Shown: positions 16,588-27,100 of the stretch, in pieces
How the letters are laid out: every line of letters begins with the position of its first letter
Position numbering within the stretch: the first letter of the stretch is position 1
Origin: a virus
IMG/VR virus record: IMGVR_UViG_3300020192_000010
Location: 1 to 64,000 of that record
Reading direction: 5' to 3' (one strand)
Length of the DNA stretch: 64,000 nt
Notes under the pieces: model-generated
Databases searched by the model: none
What the model was told of the DNA's origin: nothing
Seen by the model: only the letters and a program-made list of their open reading frames with translations
Program-made: the position numbers and the translations under genes

Positions 16588-17237
16588 GTATCGGCTCTTT
16601 CACTTCTTTTATTACCATCTAATATGTTAGATTTAGAAGGATACGGTCTCAAATTTGAGAGGCTCCAGCATTTAGAAAAATTCTCATCATTAATTGATTT
16701 ATATTTCAATTTAGAATGAGGAATAATGTGGTCAACCTGCCATGTCCAAGTAGATTTGTCATTATCATTCCATTTGCTTTTTATATATTTCCCATGATTT
16801 TGCCATGTCATCCAAGGTTCAAATAATGTTTCCAAATGACACTTAAGCTCGCTCATTGTATATGGCAAAAGATTCGCTAATGTGGTGCTGATGCCTCCAC
16901 GTAATTCCTTATTTATTCTTTGGTAAAGATTGGTCTTCAATCTAAACGCGGGATCTTTTGCATAACGATTACGCACATACACTTTCTTTTTTTCATTCAA
17001 AATTTTTTTATTGTCTCTTTGGTATTTTGAATTATAATCATTACTTTGGCGGTACCTTTTGTTATTGATTTTAATTATATCTTTATTAGATTCACGATAC
17101 TTCGCATTACGTGCATTATATTTTTCTTTATTTAGAGCGTAATGCGTGCGGCTTTTTTCAAGGCAAATTTCGCATGAAGCACGATCATCACTAAAAATGC
17201 GATCAGTCCTTTTACATACACTGCACATTTTATTCAT
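16584..17237 (-). CDS. Free-standing HNH endonuclease with N-terminal zinc finger
   Basis: This 217-aa protein has CxxC...CxxC at residues 5-25, a very basic middle (about 40-110) and a C-terminal HNH nuclease domain. The metal-site core is WQVDHIIPHSKL (about 164-175), followed by NLRPYPSKSN. It is a paralogue of the 46870-47511 protein. Such genes in phages are usually selfish homing-type endonucleases. This one is wedged between two structural genes, overlapping the upstream stop by 8 nt and the downstream ATG by 4 nt. Base use is AT-richer than its neighbours, consistent with later arrival. Confidence 0.88.
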   Translation of the reverse strand: MNKMCSVCKRTDRIFSDDRASCEICLEKSRTHYALNKEKYNARNAKYRESNKDIIKINNKRYRQSNDYNSKYQRDNKKILNEKKKVYVRNRYAKDPAFRLKTNLYQRINKELRGGISTTLANLLPYTMSELKCHLETLFEPWMTWQNHGKYIKSKWNDNDKSTWTWQVDHIIPHSKLKYKSINDENFSKCWSLSNLRPYPSKSNILDGNKRSERADT

Positions 17238-20200
17238 ACTCTATTGTTACCCTGCTGTTGGCCGGTTTAAGTGTTCTTATCAAAGTTTCTAGAACCTCTT
17301 TTACCTTAACAGATTGTAATATACCAAATGAATCTATTACATTGATGGAAAAATCAAATATGCCCGAGTTTTTGTTTTTAAGGAGGGCGAAATCAGTATT
17401 GAGTGTTCGCAATGAATCAAAGTCTAGTAAATATGTGGTATAAAGGTCCTCAGTGACCGGGTAAGCGGTTTCTGTGTTGGCATTGTAAGCTACGTCGATT
17501 GGCTCTCCAAATGCCGTATATGCCGGTCTAGACACGTCGCTGATGCGAAGGTTATCTATTAAACAATTAGCCAAATAGTTACCATTATAATCAGAACCGA
17601 TGTGCAATTCGTTAATCATATCAACAAACCTGATGGTCGTTATAATATTTCCCTCTCCAACGAAAGAGGAGCCGAATACAAGGTTTTGTCCGAAAAGAAG
17701 TCCAGAACCAAATAAAACGTTCCCTCGTTCAAATCCGTCGACGAACAAACGAATTTCGTCAAGTCGACGACCGCCGTTTATCTTATAAGTAACTTTAACA
17801 CGGTGCCAAGAATCTTTAGTCCAGAAGATTGGGCATCGAATCTGGTAATCAGTTCCATTGGCACGCATGTTAAATGTCAAGTATCCGTAAGGATCCTTGT
17901 AAATTGATACGCGGTCTCCGTTAAGGCCAGTAGGAATATAGCTTACGATGACGGGCGTGTTCTGGTAAGGAAGTGCGTATTGTAAATTTAGCGTTTTGCG
18001 ATCAGTATCGATCGTTCCGACTCCGAAATAGTTCTTGCCAAGGTCACCATTTGCCAATCGCACCGATACGACCTGCGATACGTTTCCAGATACTGATAGC
18101 ATTGAACGATTAGTGCTAGTTACCGTTTCTGATACATTACCTGACGCGTCGAAGTAGAATCGATACTTAGGATCGTTTGCTGTGTCTAGCAATGGAGATG
18201 CCCAGAACTCGATGCTACCCTCTTTGCGGGTATTCAATAGACCAAGGTTATCAAGTTTGATGCCACGATCTTTTATGATGACACTCTTGTCGAAATTGGT
18301 ATTAACGCTCTTGCCTGATTGCAGATAGGCGTGCTGTGCCGAGACGTAGAAATCAGCCGAATTTTCTACGTCGCCATCTTCAAGGTGCAACAGAACTAGC
18401 GACGTCGTCTTTGGGCTGATGCGTCTAAGAGCGTTATACTCGCTAGTGATCGATCCGGTGACCGTATCGGCAACTTCTCCAGTACGCGTATCAGTAAGCA
18501 TTTGTGATTCGATATGAACTTCATCGATAACGCTATTTGCCTGATTGATTAGATCGATGTCGGAGCCGAGATAAACGCTACCCTTGATTGGATCAAATTT
18601 AGCTGAAAGATATGTTGCGTAAACGATCTCGTAAAGACCGCTGGTAAGATTGTACACTTCGCCAGGTACATTTAGGTTCTCAAAATAGAACACTCCGTTT
18701 TGCAAACCGCTTCGGCTTGTCGTTGTGTTAAGCACTTCGTAGATTGTGTCGGTGAACGTCGGAACTGCTGTCGCTATCGTAACTGATAAGTGATCAGAGC
18801 TTACAGAGTCAATCTTATAATAACCAGCGCCTGGCCCAGAAAATACGTGAACGTAGTTTCCTACGTCGATAGACGAGAAATGTCCGTTTACATCGGTAAT
18901 GGTAAATCCGTTGCCGGTCAGGGTTGACCCCCACTTGACCTGATAGCTGAATTGAATCGTTGCTACCTGATCAGAATCTTCCGACTCAGTAATGATCTCT
19001 TTCTCTTTGATTCCAATGGTCATTCCGGTCTTGGCCGAATCTATCGGCTGAACTACCGCAATAATCGACGTAATTGTTTGATATCTTTGTGTAGTGTATT
19101 GTTTGCCTACAGCCGTGAAAGTCAGTGTTTCGCTAACGGCGCCGTATCCGTCCGTTCCGATGAACGATATTGTTGGTGATGTTGAAAAATCTATATTTAC
19201 ACCGCTGATATTTACTTCCAGCGTACGCCCCCAATCGCTTAGAACTGGTTGAGAAATATCTGTAGTTTTAGTGTATGTAAGAAGCGTTCCGTCGAATGCA
19301 GAATAACCATCGGTGGCTGGGTTTTGGCCAAGCGCAACGGTTGGTAGAATGACTTTTCTTATTCTTATTTCATCTAGGCTTACCGGTGCGGGAAGCCGAG
19401 TGTGCATGACGTTCGAAGCAGAGCCCCAAGCGTAGTAAGTCTGGTTGGTAGATTTGAAATTTGAGCCGAACGTTTTGATACGAACCAGATCTCCAACTTC
19501 TGCGCCGTTACGTAAAATGATAATATTGTTGTTGTTGTTATTATCCTTATCTATTTCATAGTAAGGAAGTAGTGCGCGTGTACCTGGGATTTCTGTTTCT
19601 TCGTCATTGTAAACGTAGAATGTCAGACCTGGTCCCGTTGCAGTTGGTGCCTGGTTTAGAGTTACGGACGAGCCAGATACAGCAGTTACGACGAAATGAA
19701 GCTCTGGTGACGTCTCGATTCTAACAAGGTTTCCTACAGCAACACCAAGTACATCAAAATCTGTCGATGCAGAGGTCAATACGTTTGAAGTTGCTACGAC
19801 GTTTCCGTCAGCTGCTGTGTAGATCGGATGTATCAGATACACGGCTGTGTTTGGAAAAATGTCGACGCGTGTCGATACTGGTAGTTCAGTTTTATTTACG
19901 CTGAAATTGCCTTCAGTAATGCTGAGTGGCATTGCAGTTGCTAACACTAAATCATTGCCCGATACACTCGAAACAGTATAGCCATTTTCATCAAATCCAG
20001 ATTCATCAATGAAGATGGTGTCACCTGCTAGGACTCCGGCTGCGCCGAAGTTCATGACAGCCGTGACGGTTGTGTCACCTGCTGTTGTTACGAGGTCGAT
20101 ACCCGCGACGATCGGTCTGGTGATGAGGGAAACGATTTCTTCTGGATTGATTGTTCGGAATTTTTGTCCGTAGAAGAGTGGGAAACCTTGTCCGTATCGA

Positions 20201-23200
20201 ACAATATTTGGAACTTCAAACCCGTCAATAAAGAGATGTAATTCATCTTGTTCTCCTTTACTATTTAATATCCAAGAAGCGGCTACATGATGCGTTTGGT
20301 TTGCTTTCCAATCGCTAACATCTGCGCTTATTCGATATTGTTGCTTGTTTTTATCTATGACTCGTAGATTGAAATACCCGGCCGCATCCTTAAATATAGA
20401 TACGCGGTTCTTGTTTGATTCTCCGAAGTCTAGAACGTAGTGGTTGTAATCAGAAAGGAATGTTATTCCTTGCTGTGTTTGGGTTGTGGAAAATGCAATT
20501 CTACTTAGACCGCTAGAGATTGAGTCATATCCATCAGTTGCGTAGAGCAATCGAGCATCGAAAAACTCTCCGTCTGATGTGACATTGACTCTGTAAGAAG
20601 ACGTTCCTGTAGTATCTACAATATCAAGATACCAACGATAAAAAGATCCTGTGCCGGTAGCGTATCCGTCTGTTCCGTACCCATCTCTTTCAAGGTACAC
20701 GTATACACCATCTTTATGTTTATTTGGCCTTCCCAGTGGGGAGTGGGTATCCTTTTTGGAAACTGTAAAATAAGAGTTGCCAGAGGAGTCTACTTCATAA
20801 ATAGGGTGGTATTCTCCAGCTCCGAGGAAAATCTTTTGATTTGAAATGAAACTACCGCTCTCTCTAATTATGAAAGTTAGAGTCGAATCATTATCTAAAC
20901 CGTTCCAGCGTGGTGACAACCAAGATGAGAATGTTCCTTCCTCAAGTCGCAGGTTTGATGAAAGCGGCATCGTAACCGCTTGGCCCGAGTCCTTGATAAG
21001 TAGTCCGTTGCCAAACTTACCCTTCGAAGTCGTTGGCATACCCAACGCCTTGATGCCCTGTGGATAAAGATAGCTGTTTCCCAATGACCAGTTCTCAAAG
21101 ATGCTCTCTGAAATTTCTGGATCAATATGCGTTATCGTACTTACGATTCTCGTCATCGATGCGATCGTAGGGCCTTCGACGAATGAGGAGAGCGCTGCCA
21201 GAATTGCTTCACGGTAACGTTCGCGTTCAAAGTTTTCGTCAAATACTGTAAGTAGAGGGATATCGATAAGAGAAGCGAAGTTTTTCAAAAGCGCATCACG
21301 TAACGCGCCTACACGATACGTAACAAAATATTCATCTCCTTCAGATAATGCGGAAGACTCGCGAAAATCAATTTGATTGTCGCCATATTCATAACTGACG
21401 ATTATCTCGTCAGCCAGGTAAGTATAATCAATGTAGTACTCGCCGCGATCATAATCGACCACGACTCTAGAACTAGAAGCTATGCTGAATGTAACGGTAA
21501 CGGTAACATTATCTCCATTAACTGGAGAGTTTACTCCTGGTAGTTGTAGCCGTAATGGCTCGCCTAATGTGTAAATTCCTGACCCGCTCCAAAGTGAAGC
21601 AGAGTCTGTGACACGAACGACTTCGAAAGAAATTGATATGTTCGGCGATAGATAAGTTAGATCGACTCCGGCATTGACAAAGAAATCAGGACCGTCTTGC
21701 TCTACAATCTGTAGACTGGTAACAACTTTATCAGCTACATCGAGAGACTTGTCGTCGATCGTTGTCGCGTCAAAGAAGTTAACTGGTGCTGGGTTGTTAA
21801 TAAGATCTGTGTACTCAAACAACGAGCGAACCGCTTTGATGTTGTTGGTTACACCTGGCGTAAAGACAGCGTCGATGTATGCTCCGACAGCTCCGGAAAT
21901 TATAAAATATGGCGAAGTCGGGTCGCCACCCAAATAGCGTTCATTGGCCAATTCAAATGCAGCAGGGATAACATATCCATCGGCATACGAAATGAAAGCA
22001 AATGTCTTATCTTTCGGCTGAAGAAGATTACGTCTAAAATAGATGTCGATTGGCGTAACGATGTGCGGATTCTCTAGAGAGATATACGAACGTTTATACG
22101 ACACTGTTCCGATATCGTAGTCTTGTGTAGAAGATACAGCGACGTAAATAACGCCATCAACATAATCTATTTGATAATCTCCAACAACCATTCGGTCAAT
22201 GTTGGCTTGTACCGATACGGTATCTTCAAAATACAGTTCAGTGCCAAAAATGTTGGCATTGGACAATATGGCGCTGGTGTTAAACGATGTACCGATACAG
22301 TCCTCTGTACCGCTTATGATGTTACTGCTCTCAAGTTCTATCTGGAAAACGCGCACTGAACTGGTGCTAGTAAGCTCTTGGCCAACGAAAAGAAGCTCAT
22401 TCAAAACTGATTCAAATGTAACGCGCTCTCCATTAAGCGTTTCGATATTAGGCTCTGTAGTGAACGTAAAATAAACCTTATCGTCTGACCACCTGGTTGG
22501 AGTGTATACCTGACCCTGTGTTTCGTTGTAGATTCGGAAAACGTTTGTGACGGGAGAATTTTGAACCCTTAGCGCGTTAAGGCTTGGAATGATTCCGTTA
22601 CCGATACGTTCGGTAAGAACTTCTTTGTGGATATCGGCCTTGTAATCGATTCCCGGTACCATTACATCTTGGTAGTCGAAACTGATCGTTGCAGAATTAT
22701 CGATCAACTCACGATTAGGAAGCGCGACGATATCTCCTTCATCCGAATCGTAAACGTAATCGATTAGGGGTTGGAAAGAGTGTTCGTACGTGTACGTTGC
22801 CAGAGCCGGATAGGCTCCGGTACCATCGTTCGCTGATGAGTCTCCGAAAACGTATACTGTGCCGGACTCGTAATCGATCGAGTACTCTCCGATTCGTGTT
22901 GGCAATGCCTCGAAAGAGAATGGTAATTCTGTGGCGAAAGCCTCGTGCGTTCCGGATAGAGCCGGACTTGAATTTGGATCTTGGAACTCTACGCCGCCGC
23001 TCGTTGCAAGTTCACCAGTGCTGTCGATGATAGGAAAATGTTTTAGGTTGAAAATGTTGTTAAGAGGAGCGATGACCTCTCTGGGAACATCCACACTCTT
23101 GGTTACGGTAACGCTGTTAGGACTCACTATTCGTCCAAGATTTTTGTACTTGTAAGTGATTAGCACGCTTGAGAGATTGTTGAGTGAGAATACAGGATCG

Positions 23201-24135
23201 GCCAGTACCTTCTCGCTAAGGCGCATCTGATTGTCTTCAAGCGTGAGATATTTGAATCCATAATCCAGGTCGTAACGCTCGTCCTTGATTTGGTATCCAT
23301 ACTGAGTGATGTCGTACTCAAAGTACGATAAGCCGTTTGACAACAGTGATGTATAGAAGAATACAACTTTGTCCAGTTCGATTGCGTTATTATTTGCTAC
23401 GTTTAACGTAAGGGAGTTTATGTTGAAATACCCAACCGTATCGGAAGATGATATGAGTAATCTTTCGTCAGCTTCTGTTATTTGACGCAAGCTTACAAGA
23501 TAAGACGGAAAGCTGCTAACTTCGATCGAAGTCGATGCAGAATAACCTGTTGTATTTTTTGCAACGCGAAGAACCTCGTAAACGCCCTCTTCGCGAAGCC
23601 GATCAAATGCTCCTGGCCCGCGTACCTTTGCTTCATCAACGATTGATTTTGAAAGATAGTTTTCGTTCTTTAGTTGGCGAACATCGTAAAGAGACTTTGC
23701 AATATACGCAGAGAAAAGTTTTACAGTATCGTTGACGAGCGTTCCGTCTTCCAAATCATAAACGTTGTCGTGAAGGAACTGCTTTAGATTTGTCAGCACC
23801 TTATTGGAAGAGTCTTCTGGCCCCAGAAGAAGATAGCTATTGATTCTTCCGTCCTCGATGAGGAAGCTTGTTGAGTTTAGATTTTTGAATCTAACTAAAT
23901 CCGAAGAAACGAATTCGATCGTGTACGCTGCTAATGGCGTAAGCGGCTGAGTAAACAACGTGAACACATTGTCTACAACCTTTACGGAAAGAACAACTGG
24001 CGCCGGAACATTCTGACCTTCAGATGTAATAGTAACGTTATCAATTGCTAGGTCAAGGACGAGGTCATCCGTAAATGTAGCAACTATTTCAGTGCTAGAT
24101 CTCGCCTTGACGGAAACAATTCTCAAATTCGCCAT
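17230..24135 (-). CDS. Giant baseplate/tail protein with two LamG-like domains
   Basis: This 2301-aa protein is the largest in the window. It opens with an Ig-like domain (MANLRIVSVKARSSTEIV) and contains many beta repeats. Two similar lectin-like (LamG/concanavalin) domains lie in the middle and near the C-terminus, recognisable by NRVSIFKD...ELHLFIDGFE and DRVSIYKD...EIRLFVDGFE. Such domains often bind glycans. The start overlaps the stop of the baseplate-J-like gene (TAATG), placing it next to the baseplate wedge. Six DGY tripeptides lie in loops. The C-terminal ~60 residues (VKVKEVLETLIRTLKPANSRVTIEY) look like an assembly domain. It is probably a baseplate-attached adhesin; the exact role is inferred. 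Confidence 0.75.
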   Translation of the reverse strand: MANLRIVSVKARSSTEIVATFTDDLVLDLAIDNVTITSEGQNVPAPVVLSVKVVDNVFTLFTQPLTPLAAYTIEFVSSDLVRFKNLNSTSFLIEDGRINSYLLLGPEDSSNKVLTNLKQFLHDNVYDLEDGTLVNDTVKLFSAYIAKSLYDVRQLKNENYLSKSIVDEAKVRGPGAFDRLREEGVYEVLRVAKNTTGYSASTSIEVSSFPSYLVSLRQITEADERLLISSSDTVGYFNINSLTLNVANNNAIELDKVVFFYTSLLSNGLSYFEYDITQYGYQIKDERYDLDYGFKYLTLEDNQMRLSEKVLADPVFSLNNLSSVLITYKYKNLGRIVSPNSVTVTKSVDVPREVIAPLNNIFNLKHFPIIDSTGELATSGGVEFQDPNSSPALSGTHEAFATELPFSFEALPTRIGEYSIDYESGTVYVFGDSSANDGTGAYPALATYTYEHSFQPLIDYVYDSDEGDIVALPNRELIDNSATISFDYQDVMVPGIDYKADIHKEVLTERIGNGIIPSLNALRVQNSPVTNVFRIYNETQGQVYTPTRWSDDKVYFTFTTEPNIETLNGERVTFESVLNELLFVGQELTSTSSVRVFQIELESSNIISGTEDCIGTSFNTSAILSNANIFGTELYFEDTVSVQANIDRMVVGDYQIDYVDGVIYVAVSSTQDYDIGTVSYKRSYISLENPHIVTPIDIYFRRNLLQPKDKTFAFISYADGYVIPAAFELANERYLGGDPTSPYFIISGAVGAYIDAVFTPGVTNNIKAVRSLFEYTDLINNPAPVNFFDATTIDDKSLDVADKVVTSLQIVEQDGPDFFVNAGVDLTYLSPNISISFEVVRVTDSASLWSGSGIYTLGEPLRLQLPGVNSPVNGDNVTVTVTFSIASSSRVVVDYDRGEYYIDYTYLADEIIVSYEYGDNQIDFRESSALSEGDEYFVTYRVGALRDALLKNFASLIDIPLLTVFDENFERERYREAILAALSSFVEGPTIASMTRIVSTITHIDPEISESIFENWSLGNSYLYPQGIKALGMPTTSKGKFGNGLLIKDSGQAVTMPLSSNLRLEEGTFSSWLSPRWNGLDNDSTLTFIIRESGSFISNQKIFLGAGEYHPIYEVDSSGNSYFTVSKKDTHSPLGRPNKHKDGVYVYLERDGYGTDGYATGTGSFYRWYLDIVDTTGTSSYRVNVTSDGEFFDARLLYATDGYDSISSGLSRIAFSTTQTQQGITFLSDYNHYVLDFGESNKNRVSIFKDAAGYFNLRVIDKNKQQYRISADVSDWKANQTHHVAASWILNSKGEQDELHLFIDGFEVPNIVRYGQGFPLFYGQKFRTINPEEIVSLITRPIVAGIDLVTTAGDTTVTAVMNFGAAGVLAGDTIFIDESGFDENGYTVSSVSGNDLVLATAMPLSITEGNFSVNKTELPVSTRVDIFPNTAVYLIHPIYTAADGNVVATSNVLTSASTDFDVLGVAVGNLVRIETSPELHFVVTAVSGSSVTLNQAPTATGPGLTFYVYNDEETEIPGTRALLPYYEIDKDNNNNNNIIILRNGAEVGDLVRIKTFGSNFKSTNQTYYAWGSASNVMHTRLPAPVSLDEIRIRKVILPTVALGQNPATDGYSAFDGTLLTYTKTTDISQPVLSDWGRTLEVNISGVNIDFSTSPTISFIGTDGYGAVSETLTFTAVGKQYTTQRYQTITSIIAVVQPIDSAKTGMTIGIKEKEIITESEDSDQVATIQFSYQVKWGSTLTGNGFTITDVNGHFSSIDVGNYVHVFSGPGAGYYKIDSVSSDHLSVTIATAVPTFTDTIYEVLNTTTSRSGLQNGVFYFENLNVPGEVYNLTSGLYEIVYATYLSAKFDPIKGSVYLGSDIDLINQANSVIDEVHIESQMLTDTRTGEVADTVTGSITSEYNALRRISPKTTSLVLLHLEDGDVENSADFYVSAQHAYLQSGKSVNTNFDKSVIIKDRGIKLDNLGLLNTRKEGSIEFWASPLLDTANDPKYRFYFDASGNVSETVTSTNRSMLSVSGNVSQVVSVRLANGDLGKNYFGVGTIDTDRKTLNLQYALPYQNTPVIVSYIPTGLNGDRVSIYKDPYGYLTFNMRANGTDYQIRCPIFWTKDSWHRVKVTYKINGGRRLDEIRLFVDGFERGNVLFGSGLLFGQNLVFGSSFVGEGNIITTIRFVDMINELHIGSDYNGNYLANCLIDNLRISDVSRPAYTAFGEPIDVAYNANTETAYPVTEDLYTTYLLDFDSLRTLNTDFALLKNKNSGIFDFSINVIDSFGILQSVKVKEVLETLIRTLKPANSRVTIEYE

Positions 24136-27100
24136 TATCTACCTTCAGGTGTAATCTCGATCGTGTTTGCAACAAAATACTCATTCTTTTGTGCAATGAT
24201 ACTTAGTACCTGTCCTAGTTCTTGATCTAGGTTGAATGCCAGAACACGAACGCGGTCTACTCCGGTAACACCCTGGGCTACAGCTGCAAGGTCAGATGAG
24301 TCGATCGTATCTCCAAGTATATTCGTATTTATCGCCGCTGTAACTCTGTCCTTAACGTTCTGTAGAACGACATTTGTTGATGCTGTAAATTCAGATTTAA
24401 CAACTATTGCAAGAGAGAAGTTAACCTTAAGTTGGGTTGCCTCTTTAAGAAGAACGTCAGCGCTTATTGGTCTGGTTGGCTCAAGCGTTAACGTTGCGTC
24501 AGATATCAGTTTATTGTAATTATATCTGATGATTATGCGTTCGTTAGGTTTTGGAGCTAGGTAATCGTAAAAAGTTTTATAACGTGAACCAGTTATAGGT
24601 TGATTTGTTGCCGCAAAAGCTATTCTTCCAGAAGACACCGTATTAAACCCACTGGAAACATAAATCTTATCGATTACTGAGAAAAACTTATTGCCGTAAA
24701 CGGTACCGTTACGTGAGAATATCATATCCTCTGTGTCAGATGGCGTTGCATAATAAAACGTAATGCGTAGTTGATCACCAATGTTTGGTTCTTCTGCGAT
24801 ATTATCTACCGTCGAAGGCATTGTAAAATCCAAATCGGTAAGACTCAAGTCTTCAATCATTTCGCTTGAAAAGAATTCTGCATTCTTAAGGCGCGTGCGC
24901 GATACATCGTATGTTGCGTCAACTGATACTACTTCTCCATCTGTAACCGATACTTTTTCCAGCTTTACAACTCGTATAAGCTGTAGGCCGGTAGGCAGGG
25001 TATCCGTTGATAGAAGTCCGCTTGACTTTCGAATTGCTTCAGAAACGTTCTGAACAAATCCAGTATTAATAGCCGTAAACACAATCGATGACGCCTTAGA
25101 GACGGATGTCCCCGCTACTGTGATGATGCCTTCATTCGCAGATTGATCTGTAAGCGTTGCTGCAATTCTGGTAAACGACTGACGAAGGCTCTCTGTCTTA
25201 TAGTAGATTACAAATACTTTTTCGCCTCCAGAAAGTAGATCTTCAAGATCGCTTGAGAACTCTATCGTTCCATCAGTGGCGCTGACAACCATGCTGTCGT
25301 CTGACAGCTCTAGACCGTCAGCAATTTTGAAAACCGCTATGTTATTCACGCTGATGTTTTCAGGAATGGTCAATCCAGTCAGAGAAAAATCACCATGGAC
25401 ATCCAATACAGTTGTACTTATTTCACTGTCTACTACGGTAGGCTTGAACGTCATCGGTTGAGTACGAACAATATCGTCTGAAAAATAAAAGATGATTACA
25501 TTATCGCCAGTAACTGGTGTGCCGGTACTCAGATTCAATAGGTATTGATTGTCGACATCGATCGTTACGGTTCCGTATCCGTCCCAAAGTGGCACCCCAT
25601 CAGATAGTCTAATGACGTTTACGACAGAGCTGGCTGTGACAACAAACTCTTGGCTCGAAATAGGAAGCTTAACAGACGTGGTTGCTACCGTTGCGAATTC
25701 CTTACGCAGAGTAAACGCCGGATTGTTTAGCTTGGTATTTACCAATGAACTTCTTGCATATCCGTTACCGCTACGAACCATAGGGATATCGGTAAGATTT
25801 ACAGAGAAGAAATTTTGAACGTTGGCGATGTAATCTACTCGGCTTGTGAAGCTTGTTGGCGCTCCGCTTACATTTCCAACCTGAATCGTTATTTGATTAG
25901 ACGTAAAGTTACCAGAAGTGCCAGAAATTGTGTAAACGTCGTCTTGGTCGAATATGACAGATACCGATTCTCCTTCAACGGCAGTTGTATCGGTTGGTAA
26001 TATGATTGTGCAAGTATAACGAAGTAGTATTCCAGCAATTACTTTGACGCTTACAAATACTCCATCAGCCTCGGCTGTATCGTATATTTCTTTGCTGGTA
26101 TTCTTAATCTTGATGCTGTCGATTGTGGTTGGCGGAGCCAGTAGGTCTTCAACCACTACGGCGAGACGACCAACGTAGACGCCGGTTGCATTCGTTACAG
26201 CGCTCTCTGCTTCTTCGAATACTTTGCACTTGATAACAGACGAGATTGGATGTATGACGGTTCCGTCATAATATGTAGACGCTACGTTTTTTGTAAACGT
26301 AATCGTTTCATTACGAATAGCATTGGAATATCCCCAATCGATACTGTCTTGTACAGTACGTGGGTTGTTATCCAGAAAACGTCCGTCATAATCTACGAAC
26401 GGATCGTAATCGATTATCCATGTGTAGTCTACTTGAAGTACATCACTAGGCGAAGGTAGCGTGTTTCCAGTAATTGATATACGCCCTGTCAGGTTTACAG
26501 TTCCGGTACCATCTGGATTCTGATTCGTAACAGTGTAACGTTCTCCTGTGGATAGATTGAAAATACGAGTAACGTTAGTTGCCGGAACATGATTCAATTG
26601 AATCGTAGACGGATCCAGAATTGGATTACCAGCAGCGTCTTCATCAACAACGCCAGCCGAAGTAAGCTTGCTTGCGATATTGCTGTTCTCATTTTGAATA
26701 GAAAGATTTTGCTCGTTTACAGAAATATCTATTACGTCTGTGAAAGCCGAGTTATCTTGGCCGTTGTAGCGTCCCTTGATCTTATCCTCTGGGAATTGAG
26801 AGATACGATCATTGACCCATCGGAAGGTATCGAATCCCCAAGGAGAGCCTGCGTATACCCCGGTGTCTTTTAACAGTTCGTAGTTTCCGGTTACGCGGCC
26901 TAGAGCGTCAACGCTCTTTGGTATGAAATTGCTTCCACTAAGCGAGCCGGTAACCTCTATGATTTCCTGTACCGGTTGAGCTGGCAGTACCTTCGCTTTC
27001 AAATTGTCTAAACGTTTACGGCTAACCGTTTTATTTTCATCACCAGCGATCTGACCTAATGTAAAGTTGTTCTTTACATCGGTTGGGTCGTTGTGATTGG

